Origin: Hordeum vulgare subsp. vulgare
Taxonomy: Eukaryota; Streptophyta; Magnoliopsida; Poales; Poaceae
Direction: 5' to 3'
Assembly (NCBI RefSeq): GCF_904849725.1
Contig: NC_058519.1
Coordinates: 577,016,169 to 577,080,168, forward strand
Length of the DNA: 64,000 nucleotides
Below are positions 23,268-33,958 of the stretch, piece by piece; position 1 is the stretch's first letter; the number at the start of each line of letters is the position of its first letter. The translations under genes were made by a program, and so were the position numbers. A model generated the notes under the pieces. That model did no database searches. It saw only the letters and a program-made list of their open reading frames with translations, and was not told the DNA's origin.

Positions 23268-23310
23268 GTAGTAGGGGCAAACATAAGGAACAAATAGATA
23301 GTTGCATGTC

Positions 23311-23430
23311 GGATGCGATCATACCAGCACTAAAGCACCGGATCCCATCAGAACTCCGAAGTTAAGCGTGCTTGGGCGAGAGTAGTACTAGGATGGGTGA
23401 CCTCCTGGGAAGTCCTCGTGTTGCATTCCC
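23311..23430 (+). rRNA. 5S rRNA, unit 74
   Basis: Consensus copy, counterpart of 58/61. Period 298 bp. Confidence 0.97.
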
Positions 23431-23608
23431 CTTTTTAAATATATTTTTGCGCCACGTGACAAGGATGACGCGGGAGCGTGATCTATATGACCTCATTTTC
23501 TTATTTTTGACGATTACTGTGTGACTTTTCCCACCGCGCTTGACACCCAACGACTAGTAGTAGTAGTAGTAGGGGCAAGCATAAGGAACAAATAGATAGT
23601 TGCATGTC

Positions 23609-23728
23609 GGATGCGATCATACCAGCACTAAAGCACCGGATCCCATCAGAACTCTGAAGTTAAGCTTGCTTGGGCGAGAGTAGTACTAGGATGGGTGACC
23701 TCCTGGGAAGTCCTCGTGTTGCATTCCC
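23609..23728 (+). rRNA. 5S rRNA, unit 75
   Basis: nt47 C>T, nt58 G>T (box A); counterpart of 62. Period 319 bp. Confidence 0.95.
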
Positions 23729-23852
23729 CTTTTTAAATATATTTTTGCGCCACGTGACAAGGATGACGCGGGAACGTGATCTATATGACCTCATTTTCTT
23801 ATTTTTGACGATTATTGTGTGACTTTTCCCACCGCGCTTGACACCCAACGAC

Positions 23853-23891
<39 letters not shown>

Positions 23892-23927
23892 GGGCAAGCA
23901 TAAGGAACAAATAGATAGTTGCATGTC

Positions 23928-24047
23928 GGATGCGATCATACCAGCACTAAAGCACCGGATCCCATCAGAACTCCGAAGTTAAGCGTGCTTGGGCGAGAGT
24001 AGTACTAGGATGGGTGACCTCCTGGGAAGTCCTCGTGTTGCATTCCC
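23928..24047 (+). rRNA. 5S rRNA, unit 76
   Basis: Consensus copy, counterpart of 63. Period 301 bp. Confidence 0.97.
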
Positions 24048-24228
24048 CTTTTTAAATATATTTTTGCGCCACGTGACAAGGATGACGCGGGACCGTGATC
24101 TATATGACCTCATTTTCTTATTTTTGACGATTACTGTGTGACTTTTCCCACCGCGCTTGACACCCAACGACTAGTAGTAGTAGTAGTAGTAGGGGCAAGC
24201 ATAAGGAACAAATAGATAGTTGCATGTC

Positions 24229-24348
24229 GGATGCGATCATACCAGCACTAAAGCACCGGATCCCATCAGAACTCCGAAGTTAAGCGTGCTTGGGCGAGAG
24301 TAGTACTAGGATGGGTGACCTCCTGGGAAGTCCTCGTGTTGCATTCCC
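24229..24348 (+). rRNA. 5S rRNA, unit 77
   Basis: Consensus copy, counterpart of 64. Period 313 bp. Confidence 0.97.
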
Positions 24349-24541
24349 CTTTTTAAATATATTTTTGCGCCACGTGACAAGGATGACGCGGGAACGTGAT
24401 CTATATGACCTCATTTTCTTATTTTTGACGATTACTGTGTGACTTTTCCCACCGCGCTTGACACCCAAAGACTAGTAGTAGTACTAGTAGTAGTAGTAGT
24501 AGTAGGGGCAAGCATAAGGAACAAATAGATAGTTGCATGTT

Positions 24542-24661
24542 GGATGCGTTCATACCAGCACTAAAGCACCGGATCCCATCAGAACTCCGAAGTTAAGCGT
24601 GCTTGGGCGAGAGTAGTACTAGGATGGGTGACCTCCTGGGAAGTCCTCGTGTTGCATTCCC
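24542..24661 (+). rRNA. 5S rRNA, unit 78
   Basis: nt8 A>T; T at -1; class-D spacer; counterpart of 65. Period 300 bp. Confidence 0.95.
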
Positions 24662-24841
24662 CTTTTTAAATATATTTTTGCGCCACGTGACAAGGATGAC
24701 GCGGGACCGTGATCTATATGACCTCATTTTCTTATTTTTGACGATTACTGTGTGACTTTTCCGACCGCGCTTGACACCCAACGACTAATAGTAGTAGTAG
24801 TAGTAGGGCAAGCATAAGGAACAAATAGATAGTTGCATGTT

Positions 24842-24961
24842 GGATGCGATCATACCAGCACTAAAGCACCGGATCCCATCAGAACTCCGAAGTTAAGCGT
24901 GCTTGGGCGAGAGTAGTACTAGGATGAGTGACCTCCTGGGAAGTCCTCGTGTTGCATTCCC
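24842..24961 (+). rRNA. 5S rRNA, unit 79
   Basis: nt86 G>A; T at -1; counterpart of 66. Period 307 bp. Confidence 0.95.
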
Positions 24962-25148
24962 CTTTTTAAATATATTTTTGCGCCACGTGACAAGGATGAC
25001 GCGGGAGCGTGATCTATATGACCTCATTTTCTTATTTTTGACGTTTACTGTGTGACTTTTCTCACCGCGCTTGACACCCAACGACTAGTAGTAGTAGTAG
25101 TAGTAGTAGTAGGGGCAAGCATAAGGAACAAATAGATAGTTGCATGTC

Positions 25149-25268
25149 GGATGCGATCATATCAGCACTAAAGCACCGGATCCCATCAGAACTCCGAAGT
25201 TAAGCGTGCTTGGGCGAGAGTAGTACTAGGATGGGTGACCTCGTGGGAAGTCCTCGTGTTGCATTCCC
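25149..25268 (+). rRNA. 5S rRNA, unit 80
   Basis: nt14 C>T (shared with 67) and nt95 C>G (not shared with 67); a block boundary probably lies inside or just after this gene. Period 337 bp. Confidence 0.95.
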
Positions 25269-25412
25269 CTTTTTAAATATATTTTTGCGCCACGTGACAA
25301 GGATGACGCGGGACCGTGATCTATATGACCTCATTTTCTTATTTTTGACGATTACTGTGTGACTTTTCCCACCGCGCTTGACACCCAACGACTAGTAGTA
25401 GTAGTAGTAGTG

Positions 25413-25449
<37 letters not shown>

Positions 25450-25485
25450 GGGCAAGCATAAGGAACAAATAGATAGTTGCATGTC

Positions 25486-25605
25486 GGATGCGATCATACC
25501 AGCACTAAAGCACCGGATCCCATCAGAACTCCGAAGTTAAGCGTGCTTGGGCGAGAGTAGTACTAGGATAGGTGACCTCCTTGGAAGTCCTCGTGTTGCA
25601 TTCCC
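25486..25605 (+). rRNA. 5S rRNA, unit 81
   Basis: nt85 G>A, nt97 G>T (both box C); terminator reads CCCATTTTAAA, leaving T4. Period 313 bp. Confidence 0.93.
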
Positions 25606-25798
25606 CATTTTAAATATATTTTTGCGCCACGTGACAAGGATGACGCGGGAGCGTGATCTATATGACCTCATTTTCTTATTTTTGACGAGTACTGTGTGAC
25701 TTTTCCCACCGCGCTTGACACCCAACGACTAGTAGTAGTAGCAGTAGTAGTAGTAGTAGTAGGGGCAAGCATAAGGAACAAATAGATAGTTGCATGTC

Positions 25799-25918
25799 GG
25801 ATGCGATCATACCAGCACTAAAGCACCGGATCCCATCAGAACTTCGAAGTTAAGCGTGCTTGGGCGAGAGTAGTACTAGGATGGGTGACCTCCTGGGAAT
25901 TCCTCGTGTTGCATTCCC
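25799..25918 (+). rRNA. 5S rRNA, unit 82
   Basis: nt46 C>T, nt102 G>T; one G lost before CGCCACGTG in the spacer. Period 324 bp. Confidence 0.95.
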
Positions 25919-26041
25919 CTTTTTAAATATATTTTTCGCCACGTGACAAGGATGACGCGGGAGCGTGATCTATATGACCTCATTTTCTTATTTTTGACGA
26001 TTACTGTGTGACTTTTCCCACCGCGCTTGACACCCACCGAC

Positions 26042-26086
<45 letters not shown>

Positions 26087-26122
26087 GGGCAAGCATAAGG
26101 AACAAATAGATAGTTGCATGTT

Positions 26123-26242
26123 GGATGCGATCATACCAGCACTAAAGCACCGGATCCCATCAGAACTCCGAAGTTAAGCGTGCTTGGGCGAGAGTAGTAC
26201 TAGGATGGGTGACCTCCTGGGAAGTCCTCGTGTTGCATTCCC
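26123..26242 (+). rRNA. 5S rRNA, unit 83
   Basis: Consensus gene with T at -1. Period 313 bp. Confidence 0.96.
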
Positions 26243-26435
26243 CTTTTTAAATATATTTTTGCGCCACGTGACAAGGATGACGCGGGAGCGTGATCTATAT
26301 GACCTCATTTTCTTATTTTTGACGATTACTGTGTGACTTTTCCCACCGCGCTTGACACCCAACGACTAGTAGTAGTAGCAGCAGTAGTAGTAGTAGTAGG
26401 GGCAAGCATAAGGAACAAATAGATAGTTGCATGTC

Positions 26436-26555
26436 GGATGCGATCATACCAGCACTAAAGCACCGGATCCCATCAGAACTCCGAAGTTAAGCGTGCTTGG
26501 GCGAGAGTAGTACTAGGATGGGTGACCTCCTGGGAAGTCCTCGTGTTGCATTCCC
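26436..26555 (+). rRNA. 5S rRNA, unit 84
   Basis: Consensus copy; spacer CATTTTCTAATTTTTG. Period 349 bp. Confidence 0.97.
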
Positions 26556-26702
26556 CTTTTTAAATATATTTTTGCGCCACGTGACAAGGATGACGCGGGA
26601 CCGTGATCTATATGACCTCATTTTCTAATTTTTGACGATTACTGTGTGACTTTTCCCACCGCGCTTGACACCCAACGACTAGTAGTAGTAGTAGTAGTAG
26701 TG

Positions 26703-26748
<46 letters not shown>

Positions 26749-26784
26749 GGGCAAGCATAAGGAACAAATAGATAGTTGCATGTC

Positions 26785-26904
26785 GGATGCGATCATACCA
26801 GCACTAAAGCACCGGATCCCATCAGAACTCCGAAGATAAGCGTGCTTGGGCGAGAGTAGTACTAGGATAGGTGACCTCCTTGGAAGTCCTCGTGTTGCAT
26901 TCCC
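26785..26904 (+). rRNA. 5S rRNA, unit 85
   Basis: nt52 T>A in box A, nt85 G>A and nt97 G>T in box C; three internal-promoter changes make weak activity likely. Counterpart of 81 at +1299 bp. Period 313 bp. Confidence 0.92.
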
Positions 26905-27097
26905 CTTTTTAAATATATTTTTGCGCCACGTGACAAGGATGACGCGGGAGCGTGATCTATATGACCTCATTTTCTTATTTTTGACGATTACTGTGTGACT
27001 TTTCCCACCGCGCTTGACACCCAACGACTAGTAGTAGTAGCAGTAGTAGTAGTAGTAGTAGGGGCAAGCATAAGGAACAAATAGATAGTTGCATGTC

Positions 27098-27217
27098 GGA
27101 TGCGATCATACCAGCACTAAAGCACCGGATCCCATCAGAACTTCGAAGTTAAGCGTGCTTGGGCGAGAGTAGTACTAGGATGGGTGACCTCCTGGGAATT
27201 CCTCGTGTTGCATTCCC
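27098..27217 (+). rRNA. 5S rRNA, unit 86
   Basis: nt46 C>T, nt102 G>T; counterpart of 82. Period 319 bp. Confidence 0.95.
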
Positions 27218-27341
27218 CTTTTTAAATATATTTTTGCGCCACGTGACAAGGATGACGCGGGAGCGTGATCTATATGACCTCATTTTCTTATTTTTGACGA
27301 TTACTGTGTGACTTTTCCCACCGCGCTTGACACCCACCGAC

Positions 27342-27373
<32 letters not shown>

Positions 27374-27416
27374 GTAGTAGGGGCAAGCATAAGGAACAAA
27401 TAGATAGTTGCATGTT

Positions 27417-27536
27417 GGATGCGATCATACCAGCACTAAAGCACCGGATCCCATCAGAACTCCGAAGTTAAGCGTGCTTGGGCGAGAGTAGTACTAGGAT
27501 GGGTGACCTCCTGGGAAGTCCTCGTGTTGCATTCCC
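27417..27536 (+). rRNA. 5S rRNA, unit 87
   Basis: Consensus gene with T at -1; counterpart of 83. Following tract has three CAG triplets. Period 316 bp. Confidence 0.96.
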
Positions 27537-27732
27537 CTTTTTAAATATATTTTTGCGCCACGTGACAAGGATGACGCGGGAGCGTGATCTATATGACCTC
27601 ATTTTCTTATTTTTGACGATTACTGTGTGACTTTTCCCACCGCGCTTGACACCCAACGACTAGTAGTAGTAGCAGCAGCAGTAGTAGTAGTAGTAGGGGC
27701 AAGCATAAGGAACAAATAGATAGTTGCATGTC

Positions 27733-27852
27733 GGATGCGATCATACCAGCACTAAAGCACCGGATCCCATCAGAACTCCGAAGTTAAGCGTGCTTGGGCG
27801 AGAGTAGTACTAGGATGGGTGACCTCCTGGGAAGTCCTCGTGTTGCATTCCC
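27733..27852 (+). rRNA. 5S rRNA, unit 88
   Basis: Consensus copy; spacer CCACCACGCTTGATACCC, then pure (TAG)44. Period 412 bp. Confidence 0.97.
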
Positions 27853-27976
27853 CTTTTTAAATATATTTTTGCGCCACGTGACAAGGATGACGCGGGAGCG
27901 TGATCTATATGACCTCATTTTCTTATTTTTGACGATTACTGTGTGACTTTTCCCACCACGCTTGATACCCAACGAC

Positions 27977-28108
<132 letters not shown>

Positions 28109-28144
28109 GGGCAAGCATAAGGAACAAATAGATAGTTGCATGTC

Positions 28145-28264
28145 GGATGCGATCATACCAGCACTAAAGCACCGGATCCTATCAGAACTCCGAAGTTAAG
28201 CGTGCTTGGGCGAGAGTAGTACTAGGATGGGTGACCTCCTGGGAAGTCCTCGTGTTGCATTCCC
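28145..28264 (+). rRNA. 5S rRNA, unit 89
   Basis: nt36 C>T; spacer has CCTACCGCGC. Period 313 bp. Confidence 0.95.
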
Positions 28265-28388
28265 CTTTTTAAATATATTTTTGCGCCACGTGACAAGGAT
28301 GACGCGGGAGCGTGATCTATATGACCTCATTTTCTTATTTTTGACGATTACTGTGTGACTTTTCCTACCGCGCTTGACACCCAACGAC

Positions 28389-28421
<33 letters not shown>

Positions 28422-28457
28422 GGGCAAGCATAAGGAACAAATAGATAGTTGCATGTC

Positions 28458-28577
28458 GGATGCGATCGTACCAACACTAAAGCACCGGATCCCATCAGAA
28501 CTCCGAAGTTAAGCGTGCTTGGGCGAGAGTAGTACTAGGATGTGTGACCTCCTGGGAAGTCGTCGTGTTGCATTCCC
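28458..28577 (+). rRNA. 5S rRNA, unit 90
   Basis: Four changes: nt11 A>G, nt17 G>A, nt86 G>T (box C), nt105 C>G. Period 301 bp. Confidence 0.92.
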
Positions 28578-28758
28578 CTTTTTAAATATATTTTTGCGCC
28601 ACGTGACAAGGATGACGCGGGACCGTGATCTATATGACCCCATTTTCTTATTTTTGACGATTACTGTGTGACTTTTCCCACCGCGCTTGACACCCAACGA
28701 CTAGTAGTAGTAGTAGTAGTAGGGGCAAGCATAAGGAACAAATAGATAGTTGCATGTC

Positions 28759-28878
28759 GGATGCGATCATACCAGCACTAAAGCACCGGATCCCATCAGA
28801 ACTCCGAAGTTAAGCGTGCTTGGGCGAGAGTAGTACTAGGATGGGTGACCTCCTGGGAAGTCCTCGTGTTGCATTCCC
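28759..28878 (+). rRNA. 5S rRNA, unit 91
   Basis: Consensus copy; class-D spacer that runs straight into a gene-less spacer remnant. Distance to the next gene 408 bp. Confidence 0.97.
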
Positions 28879-29004
28879 CTTTTTAAATATATTTTTGCGC
28901 CACGTGACAACGATGACGCGGGACCGTGATCTATATGACCTCATTTTCTTATTTTTGACGATTACTGTGTGACTTTTCCGACCGCGCTTGACACCCAACG
29001 ACTA

Positions 29005-29109
29005 TCGCCACGTGACAAGGATGACGCGGGACCGTGATCTATATGACCCCATTTTCTTATTTTTGACGATTACTGTGTGACTTTTCCCACCGCGCTTGAC
29101 ACCCAACGA
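29005..29109 (+). repeat. Gene-less 5S unit remnant (spacer only)
   Basis: After CAACGACTA the sequence jumps to CGCCACGTGACAAGG, the part of the spacer that normally follows a gene, and repeats the spacer to the next CAACGAC. A whole TAG tract, upstream block, gene and terminator are missing. The twin at 30956-31060 has the same junction. Confidence 0.9.
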
Positions 29110-29166
29110 CTAGTAGTAGTAGTAGTAGTAGGGCAAGCATAAGGAACAAATAGATAGTTGCATGTC

Positions 29167-29286
29167 GGATGCGATCATACCAGCACTAAAGCACCGGATC
29201 CCATCAGAACTCTTAAGTTAAGCGTGCTTGGGCGAGAGTAGTACTAGGATGGGTGACCTCCTGGGAAGTCCTCGTGTTGCATTCCC
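29167..29286 (+). rRNA. 5S rRNA, unit 92
   Basis: nt47 C>T, nt48 G>T, shared with 98. Class-D spacer. Period 303 bp. Confidence 0.95.
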
Positions 29287-29469
29287 CTTTTTAAATATAT
29301 TTTTGCGCCACGTGACAAGGATGACGCGGGACCGTGATCTATATGACCTCATTTTCTTATTTTTGACGATTACTGTGTGACTTTTCCGACCGCGCTTGAC
29401 ACCCAACGACTAATAGTAGTAGTAGTAGTAGTAGGGCAAGCATAAGGAACAAATAGATAGTTGCATGTC

Positions 29470-29589
29470 GGATGCGATCATACCAGCACTAAAGCACCAG
29501 ATCCCATCAGAACTCCGAAGTTAAGCGTGCTTGGGCGAGAGTAGTACTAGGATGGGTGACCTCCTGGGAAGTCCTCGTGTTGCATTCCC
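29470..29589 (+). rRNA. 5S rRNA, unit 93
   Basis: nt30 G>A. Spacer CCACCGCACTTG shared with 99. Period 313 bp. Confidence 0.95.
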
Positions 29590-29782
29590 CTTTTTAAATA
29601 TATTTTTGCGCCACGTGACAAGGATGACGCGGGAGCGTGATCTATATGACCTCATTTTCTTATTTTTGACGATTACTGTGTGACTTTTCCCACCGCACTT
29701 GACACCCAACGACTAGTAGTACTAGCAGTAGTAGTAGTAGTAGTAGGGGCAAGCATAAGGAACAAATAGATAGTTGCATGTC

Positions 29783-29902
29783 GGATGCGATCATACCAGC
29801 ACAAAAGCACCGGATCCCATCAGAACTCCGAAGTTAAGCGTGCTTGGGGGAGAGTAGTACTAGGATGGGTGACCTCCTGGGAAGTCCTCGTGTTGCATTC
29901 CC
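29783..29902 (+). rRNA. 5S rRNA, unit 94
   Basis: nt21 T>A; nt67 C>G at the first base of the intermediate element. Period 313 bp. Confidence 0.94.
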
Positions 29903-30026
29903 CTTTTTAAATATATTTTTGCGCCACGTGACAAGGATGACGCGGGAGCGTGATCTATATGACCTCATTTTCTTATTTTTGACGATTACTGTGTGACTTT
30001 TCCCACCGCGCTTGACACCCAACGAC

Positions 30027-30059
<33 letters not shown>

Positions 30060-30095
30060 GGGCAAGCATAAGGAACAAATAGATAGTTGCATGTC

Positions 30096-30215
30096 GGATG
30101 CGATCATACCAGCACTAAAGCAACGGATCCCATCAGAACTCCGAAGTTAAGCGTGCTTGGGCGAGAGTAGTACTAGGATGGGTGACCTCCTGGGAAGTCC
30201 TCGTGTTGCATTCCC
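30096..30215 (+). rRNA. 5S rRNA, unit 95
   Basis: nt28 C>A. Counterpart of 89 at +1951 bp. Period 313 bp. Confidence 0.95.
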
Positions 30216-30339
30216 CTTTTTAAATATATTTTTGCGCCACGTGACAAGGATGACGCGGGAGCGTGATCTATATGACCTCATTTTCTTATTTTTGACGATT
30301 ACTGTGTGACTTTTCCTACCGCGCTTGACACCCAACGAC

Positions 30340-30372
<33 letters not shown>

Positions 30373-30408
30373 GGGCAAGCATAAGGAACAAATAGATAGT
30401 TGCATGTC

Positions 30409-30528
30409 GGATGCGATCATACCAACACTAAAGCACCGGATCCCATCAGAACTCCGAAGTTAAGCGTGCTTGGGCGAGAGTAGTACTAGGATGTGTGACC
30501 TCCTGGGACGTCCTCGTGTTGCATTCCC
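30409..30528 (+). rRNA. 5S rRNA, unit 96
   Basis: nt17 G>A, nt86 G>T, nt101 A>C; counterpart of 90. Period 301 bp. Confidence 0.94.
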
Positions 30529-30709
30529 CTTTTTAAATATATTTTTGCGCCACGTGACAAGGATGACGCGGGACCGTGATCTATATGACCCCATTTTCTT
30601 ATTTTTGACGATTACTGTGTGACTTTTCCCACCGCGCTTGACACCCAACGACTAGTAGTAGTAGTAGTAGTAGGGGCAAGCATAAGGAACAAATAGATAG
30701 TTGCATGTC

Positions 30710-30829
30710 GGATGCGATCATACCAGCACTAAAGCACCGGATCCCATCAGAACTCCGAAGTTAAGCGTGCTTGGGCGAGAGTAGTACTAGGATGGGTGAC
30801 CTCCTGGGAAGTCCTCGTGTTGCATTCCC
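30710..30829 (+). rRNA. 5S rRNA, unit 97
   Basis: Consensus copy, counterpart of 91, again followed by a gene-less spacer remnant. Distance to the next gene 409 bp. Confidence 0.97.
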
Positions 30830-30955
30830 CTTTTTAAATATATTTTTGCGCCACGTGACAAGGATGACGCGGGACCGTGATCTATATGACCTCATTTTCT
30901 TATTTTTGACGATTACTGTGTGACTTTTCCGACCGCGCTTGACACCCAACGACTA

Positions 30956-31060
30956 TCGCCACGTGACAAGGATGACGCGGGACCGTGATCTATATGACCC
31001 CATTTTCTTATTTTTTACGATTACTGTGTGACTTTTCCCACCGCGCTTGACACCCAACGA
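30956..31060 (+). repeat. Gene-less 5S unit remnant (spacer only), second copy
   Basis: Same CAACGACTA to CGCCACGTG junction as at 29005, carried by the 1.95-kb block duplication. Confidence 0.9.
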
Positions 31061-31118
31061 CTAGTAGTAGTAGTAGTAGTAGGGGCAAGCATAAGGAACA
31101 AATAGATAGTTGCATGTC

Positions 31119-31238
31119 GGATGCGATCATACCAGCACTAAAGCACCGGATCCCATCAGAACTCTTAAGTTAAGCGTGCTTGGGCGAGAGTAGTACTAGG
31201 ATGGGTGACCTCCTGGGAAGTCCTCGTGTTGCATTCCC
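31119..31238 (+). rRNA. 5S rRNA, unit 98
   Basis: nt47 C>T, nt48 G>T; class-D spacer; counterpart of 92. Period 303 bp. Confidence 0.95.
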
Positions 31239-31421
31239 CTTTTTAAATATATTTTTGCGCCACGTGACAAGGATGACGCGGGACCGTGATCTATATGACC
31301 TCATTTTCTTATTTTTGACGATTACTGTGTGACTTTTCCGACCGCGCTTGACACCCAACGACTAATAGTAGTAGTAGTAGTAGTAGGGCAAGCATAAGGA
31401 ACAAATAGATAGTTGCATGTC

Positions 31422-31541
31422 GGATGCGATCATACCAGCACTAAAGCACCGGATCCCATCAGAACTCCGAAGTTAAGCGTGCTTGGGCGAGAGTAGTACT
31501 AGGATGGGTGACCTCCTGGGAAGTCCTCGTGTTGCATTCCC
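31422..31541 (+). rRNA. 5S rRNA, unit 99
   Basis: Consensus gene; spacer GAGCATGATC. Counterpart of 93. Period 313 bp. Confidence 0.97.
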
Positions 31542-31734
31542 CTTTTTAAATATATTTTTGCGCCACGTGACAAGGATGACGCGGGAGCATGATCTATATG
31601 ACCTCATTTTCTTATTTTTGACGATTACTGTGTGACTTTTCCCACCGCACTTGACACCCAACGACTAGTAGTAGTAGCAGTAGTAGTAGTAGTAGTAGGG
31701 GCAAGCATAAGGAACAAATAGATAGTTGCATGTC

Positions 31735-31854
31735 GGATGCGATCATACCAGCACAAAAGCACCGGATCCCATCAGAACTCCGAAGTTAAGCGTGCTTGGG
31801 CGAGAGTAGTACTAGGATGGGTGACCTCCTGGGAAGTCCTCGTGTTGCATTCCC
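31735..31854 (+). rRNA. 5S rRNA, unit 100
   Basis: nt21 T>A; the base after the gene is A, as in unit 125. Followed by the palindromic TAG/CTA tract. Period 349 bp. Confidence 0.95.
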
Positions 31855-31976
31855 ATTTTTAAATATATTTTTGCGCCACGTGACAAGGATGACGCGGGAG
31901 CGTGATCTATATGACCTCATTTTCTTATTTTTGACGATTACTGTGTGACTTTTCCCACCGCGCTTGACACCCAACG

Positions 31977-32002
31977 ACTAGTAGTAGTAGTACTACTACT
32001 AC

Positions 32003-32006
<4 letters not shown>
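31977..32006. repeat. 30-bp perfect palindrome inside a TAG tract
   Basis: In the tract after unit 100 the TAG triplets switch to TAC triplets and back, giving a perfect 30-bp inverted repeat centred at about 31991/31992 with no loop. Ordinary TAG triplets follow to about 32048. Confidence 0.95.
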
Positions 32007-32047
<41 letters not shown>

Positions 32048-32083
32048 GGGCAAGCATAAGGAACAAATAGATAGTTGCATGTC

Positions 32084-32203
32084 GGATGCGATCATACCAG
32101 CACTAAAGCACCGGATCCCATCGGAACTCCGAAGTTAAGCGTGCTTGGGCGAGAGTAGTACTAGGATGGGTGACCTCCTGGGAAGTCCTTGTGTTGCATT
32201 CCC
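32084..32203 (+). rRNA. 5S rRNA, unit 101
   Basis: nt40 A>G, nt107 C>T. Period 313 bp. Confidence 0.95.
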
Positions 32204-32327
32204 CTTTTTAAATATATTTTTGCGCCACGTGACAAGGATGACGCGGGAGCGTGATCTATATGACCTCATTTTCTTATTTTTGACGATTACTGTGTGACTT
32301 TTCCTACCGCGCTTGACACCCAACGAC

Positions 32328-32360
<33 letters not shown>

Positions 32361-32396
32361 GGGCAAGCATAAGGAACAAATAGATAGTTGCATGTC

Positions 32397-32516
32397 GGAT
32401 GCGATCATACCAGCACTAAAGCACCGGATCCCATCAGAACTCCGAAGTTAAGCGTGCTTGGGCGAGAGTAGTACTAGGATGGGTGACCTCCTGGGAAGTC
32501 CTCGTGTTGCATTCCC
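32397..32516 (+). rRNA. 5S rRNA, unit 102
   Basis: Consensus copy; spacer GTGACGAGG. Period 313 bp. Confidence 0.97.
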
Positions 32517-32709
32517 CTTTTTAAATATATTTTTGCGCCACGTGACGAGGATGACGCGGGACCGTGATCTATATGACCTCATTTTCTTATTTTTGACGAT
32601 TACTGTGTGACTTTTCCCACCGCGCTTGACACCCAACGACTAGTAGTAGTAGCAGTAGTAGTAGTAGTAGTAGGGGCAAGCATAAGGAACAAATAGATAG
32701 TTGCATGTC

Positions 32710-32829
32710 GGATGCGATCATACCAGCACTAAAGCACCGGATCCCATCAGAACTCCGAAGTTAAGCGTGCTTTGGCGAGAGTAGTACTAGGATGGGTGAC
32801 CTCCTGGGAAGTCCTCGTGTTGCATTCCC
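32710..32829 (+). rRNA. 5S rRNA, unit 103
   Basis: nt64 G>T at the edge of box A. Period 301 bp. Confidence 0.94.
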
Positions 32830-33010
32830 CTTTTTAAATATATTTTTGCGCCACGTGACAAGGATGACGCGGGACCGTGATCTATATGACCTCATTTTCT
32901 TATTTTTGACGATTACTGTGTGACTTTTCCCACCGCGCTTGACACCCAACGACTAGTAGTACTAGTAGTAGTAGGGGCAAGCATAAGGAACAAATAGATA
33001 GTTGCATGTC

Positions 33011-33130
33011 GGATGCGATCATACCAGCACTAAAGCACCGGATCCCATCAGAACTCCGAAGTTAAGCGTGCTTGGGCGAGAGTAGTACTAGGATGGGTGA
33101 CCTCCTGGGAAGTCCTCGTGTTGCATTCCC
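33011..33130 (+). rRNA. 5S rRNA, unit 104
   Basis: Consensus copy; spacer GATTATTGTGTG as in 62. Period 313 bp. Confidence 0.97.
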
Positions 33131-33254
33131 CTTTTTAAATATATTTTTGCGCCACGTGACAAGGATGACGCGGGAACGTGATCTATATGACCTCATTTTC
33201 TTATTTTTGACGATTATTGTGTGACTTTTCCCACCGCGCTTGACACCCAACGAC

Positions 33255-33287
<33 letters not shown>

Positions 33288-33323
33288 GGGCAAGCATAAG
33301 GAACAAATAGATAGTTGCATGTC

Positions 33324-33443
33324 GGATGCGATCATACCAGCACTAAAGCTCCGGATCCCATCAGAACTCCGAAGTTAAGCGTGCTTGGGCGAGAGTAGTA
33401 CTAGGATGGGTGACCTCCTGGGAAGTCCTCGTGTTGCATTCCC
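33324..33443 (+). rRNA. 5S rRNA, unit 105
   Basis: nt27 A>T. Period 301 bp. Confidence 0.95.
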
Positions 33444-33624
33444 CTTTTTAAATATATTTTTGCGCCACGTGACAAGGATGACGCGGGACCGTGATCTATA
33501 TGACCTCATTTTCTTATTTTTGACGATTACTGTGTGACTTTTCCCACCGCGCTTGACACCCAACGACTAGTAGTAGTAGTAGTAGTAGGGGCAAGCATAA
33601 GGAACAAATAGATAGTTGCATGTC

Positions 33625-33744
33625 GGATGCGATCATACCAGCACTAAAGCACCGGATCCCATCAGAACTCCGAAGTTAAGCGTGCTTGGGCGAGAGTAGT
33701 ACTAGGATGGGTGACCTCCTGGGAAGTCCTCGTGTTGCATTTCC
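33625..33744 (+). rRNA. 5S rRNA, unit 106
   Basis: nt118 C>T, a change shared only with the interrupted unit 107. Period 322 bp. Confidence 0.95.
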
Positions 33745-33868
33745 CTTTTTAAATATATTTTTGCGCCACGTGACAAGGATGACGCGGGAACGTGATCTAT
33801 ATGACCTCATTTTCTTATTTTTGACGATTACTGTGTGACTTTTCCCACCGCGCTTGACACCCAAAGAC

Positions 33869-33910
<42 letters not shown>

Positions 33911-33946
33911 GGGCAAGCATAAGGAACAAATAGATAGTTGCATGTC

Positions 33947-33958
33947 GGATGCGATCAT
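33947..33958 (+). pseudogene. 5S rRNA unit 107, 5' piece (split by retrotransposon)
   Basis: First 12 nt of a 5S gene, with an intact upstream block. It stops at GATCAT, where the Copia element begins; the last five bases (33954-33958) are the target-site duplication. The remainder of the gene is at 42564-42676. Confidence 0.96.
33954..33958. repeat. Target-site duplication ATCAT, left copy
   Basis: ATCAT directly before TGTTGG of the left LTR; repeated exactly after CCAACA at the right end. A 5-bp duplication is normal for Copia integrases. Confidence 0.95.

Larger units (their letters stand above)
16373..25485 (+). repeat. About 5.0-kb block duplication (units 52-67 and 68-80) with an internal 933-bp triplet
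   Basis: Units 52-58 map to 68-74 (offset 5008-5017 bp) and 62-67 to 75-80 (offset 4081-4093 bp). The step is explained by units 56-58 being duplicated as 59-61 (933 bp) in the left copy only. Confidence 0.92.
28145..32083 (+). repeat. 1.95-kb, 6-unit tandem duplication (units 89-94 and 95-100)
   Basis: Offsets 1951-1952 bp throughout, including the gene-less spacer remnants. Confidence 0.92.
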
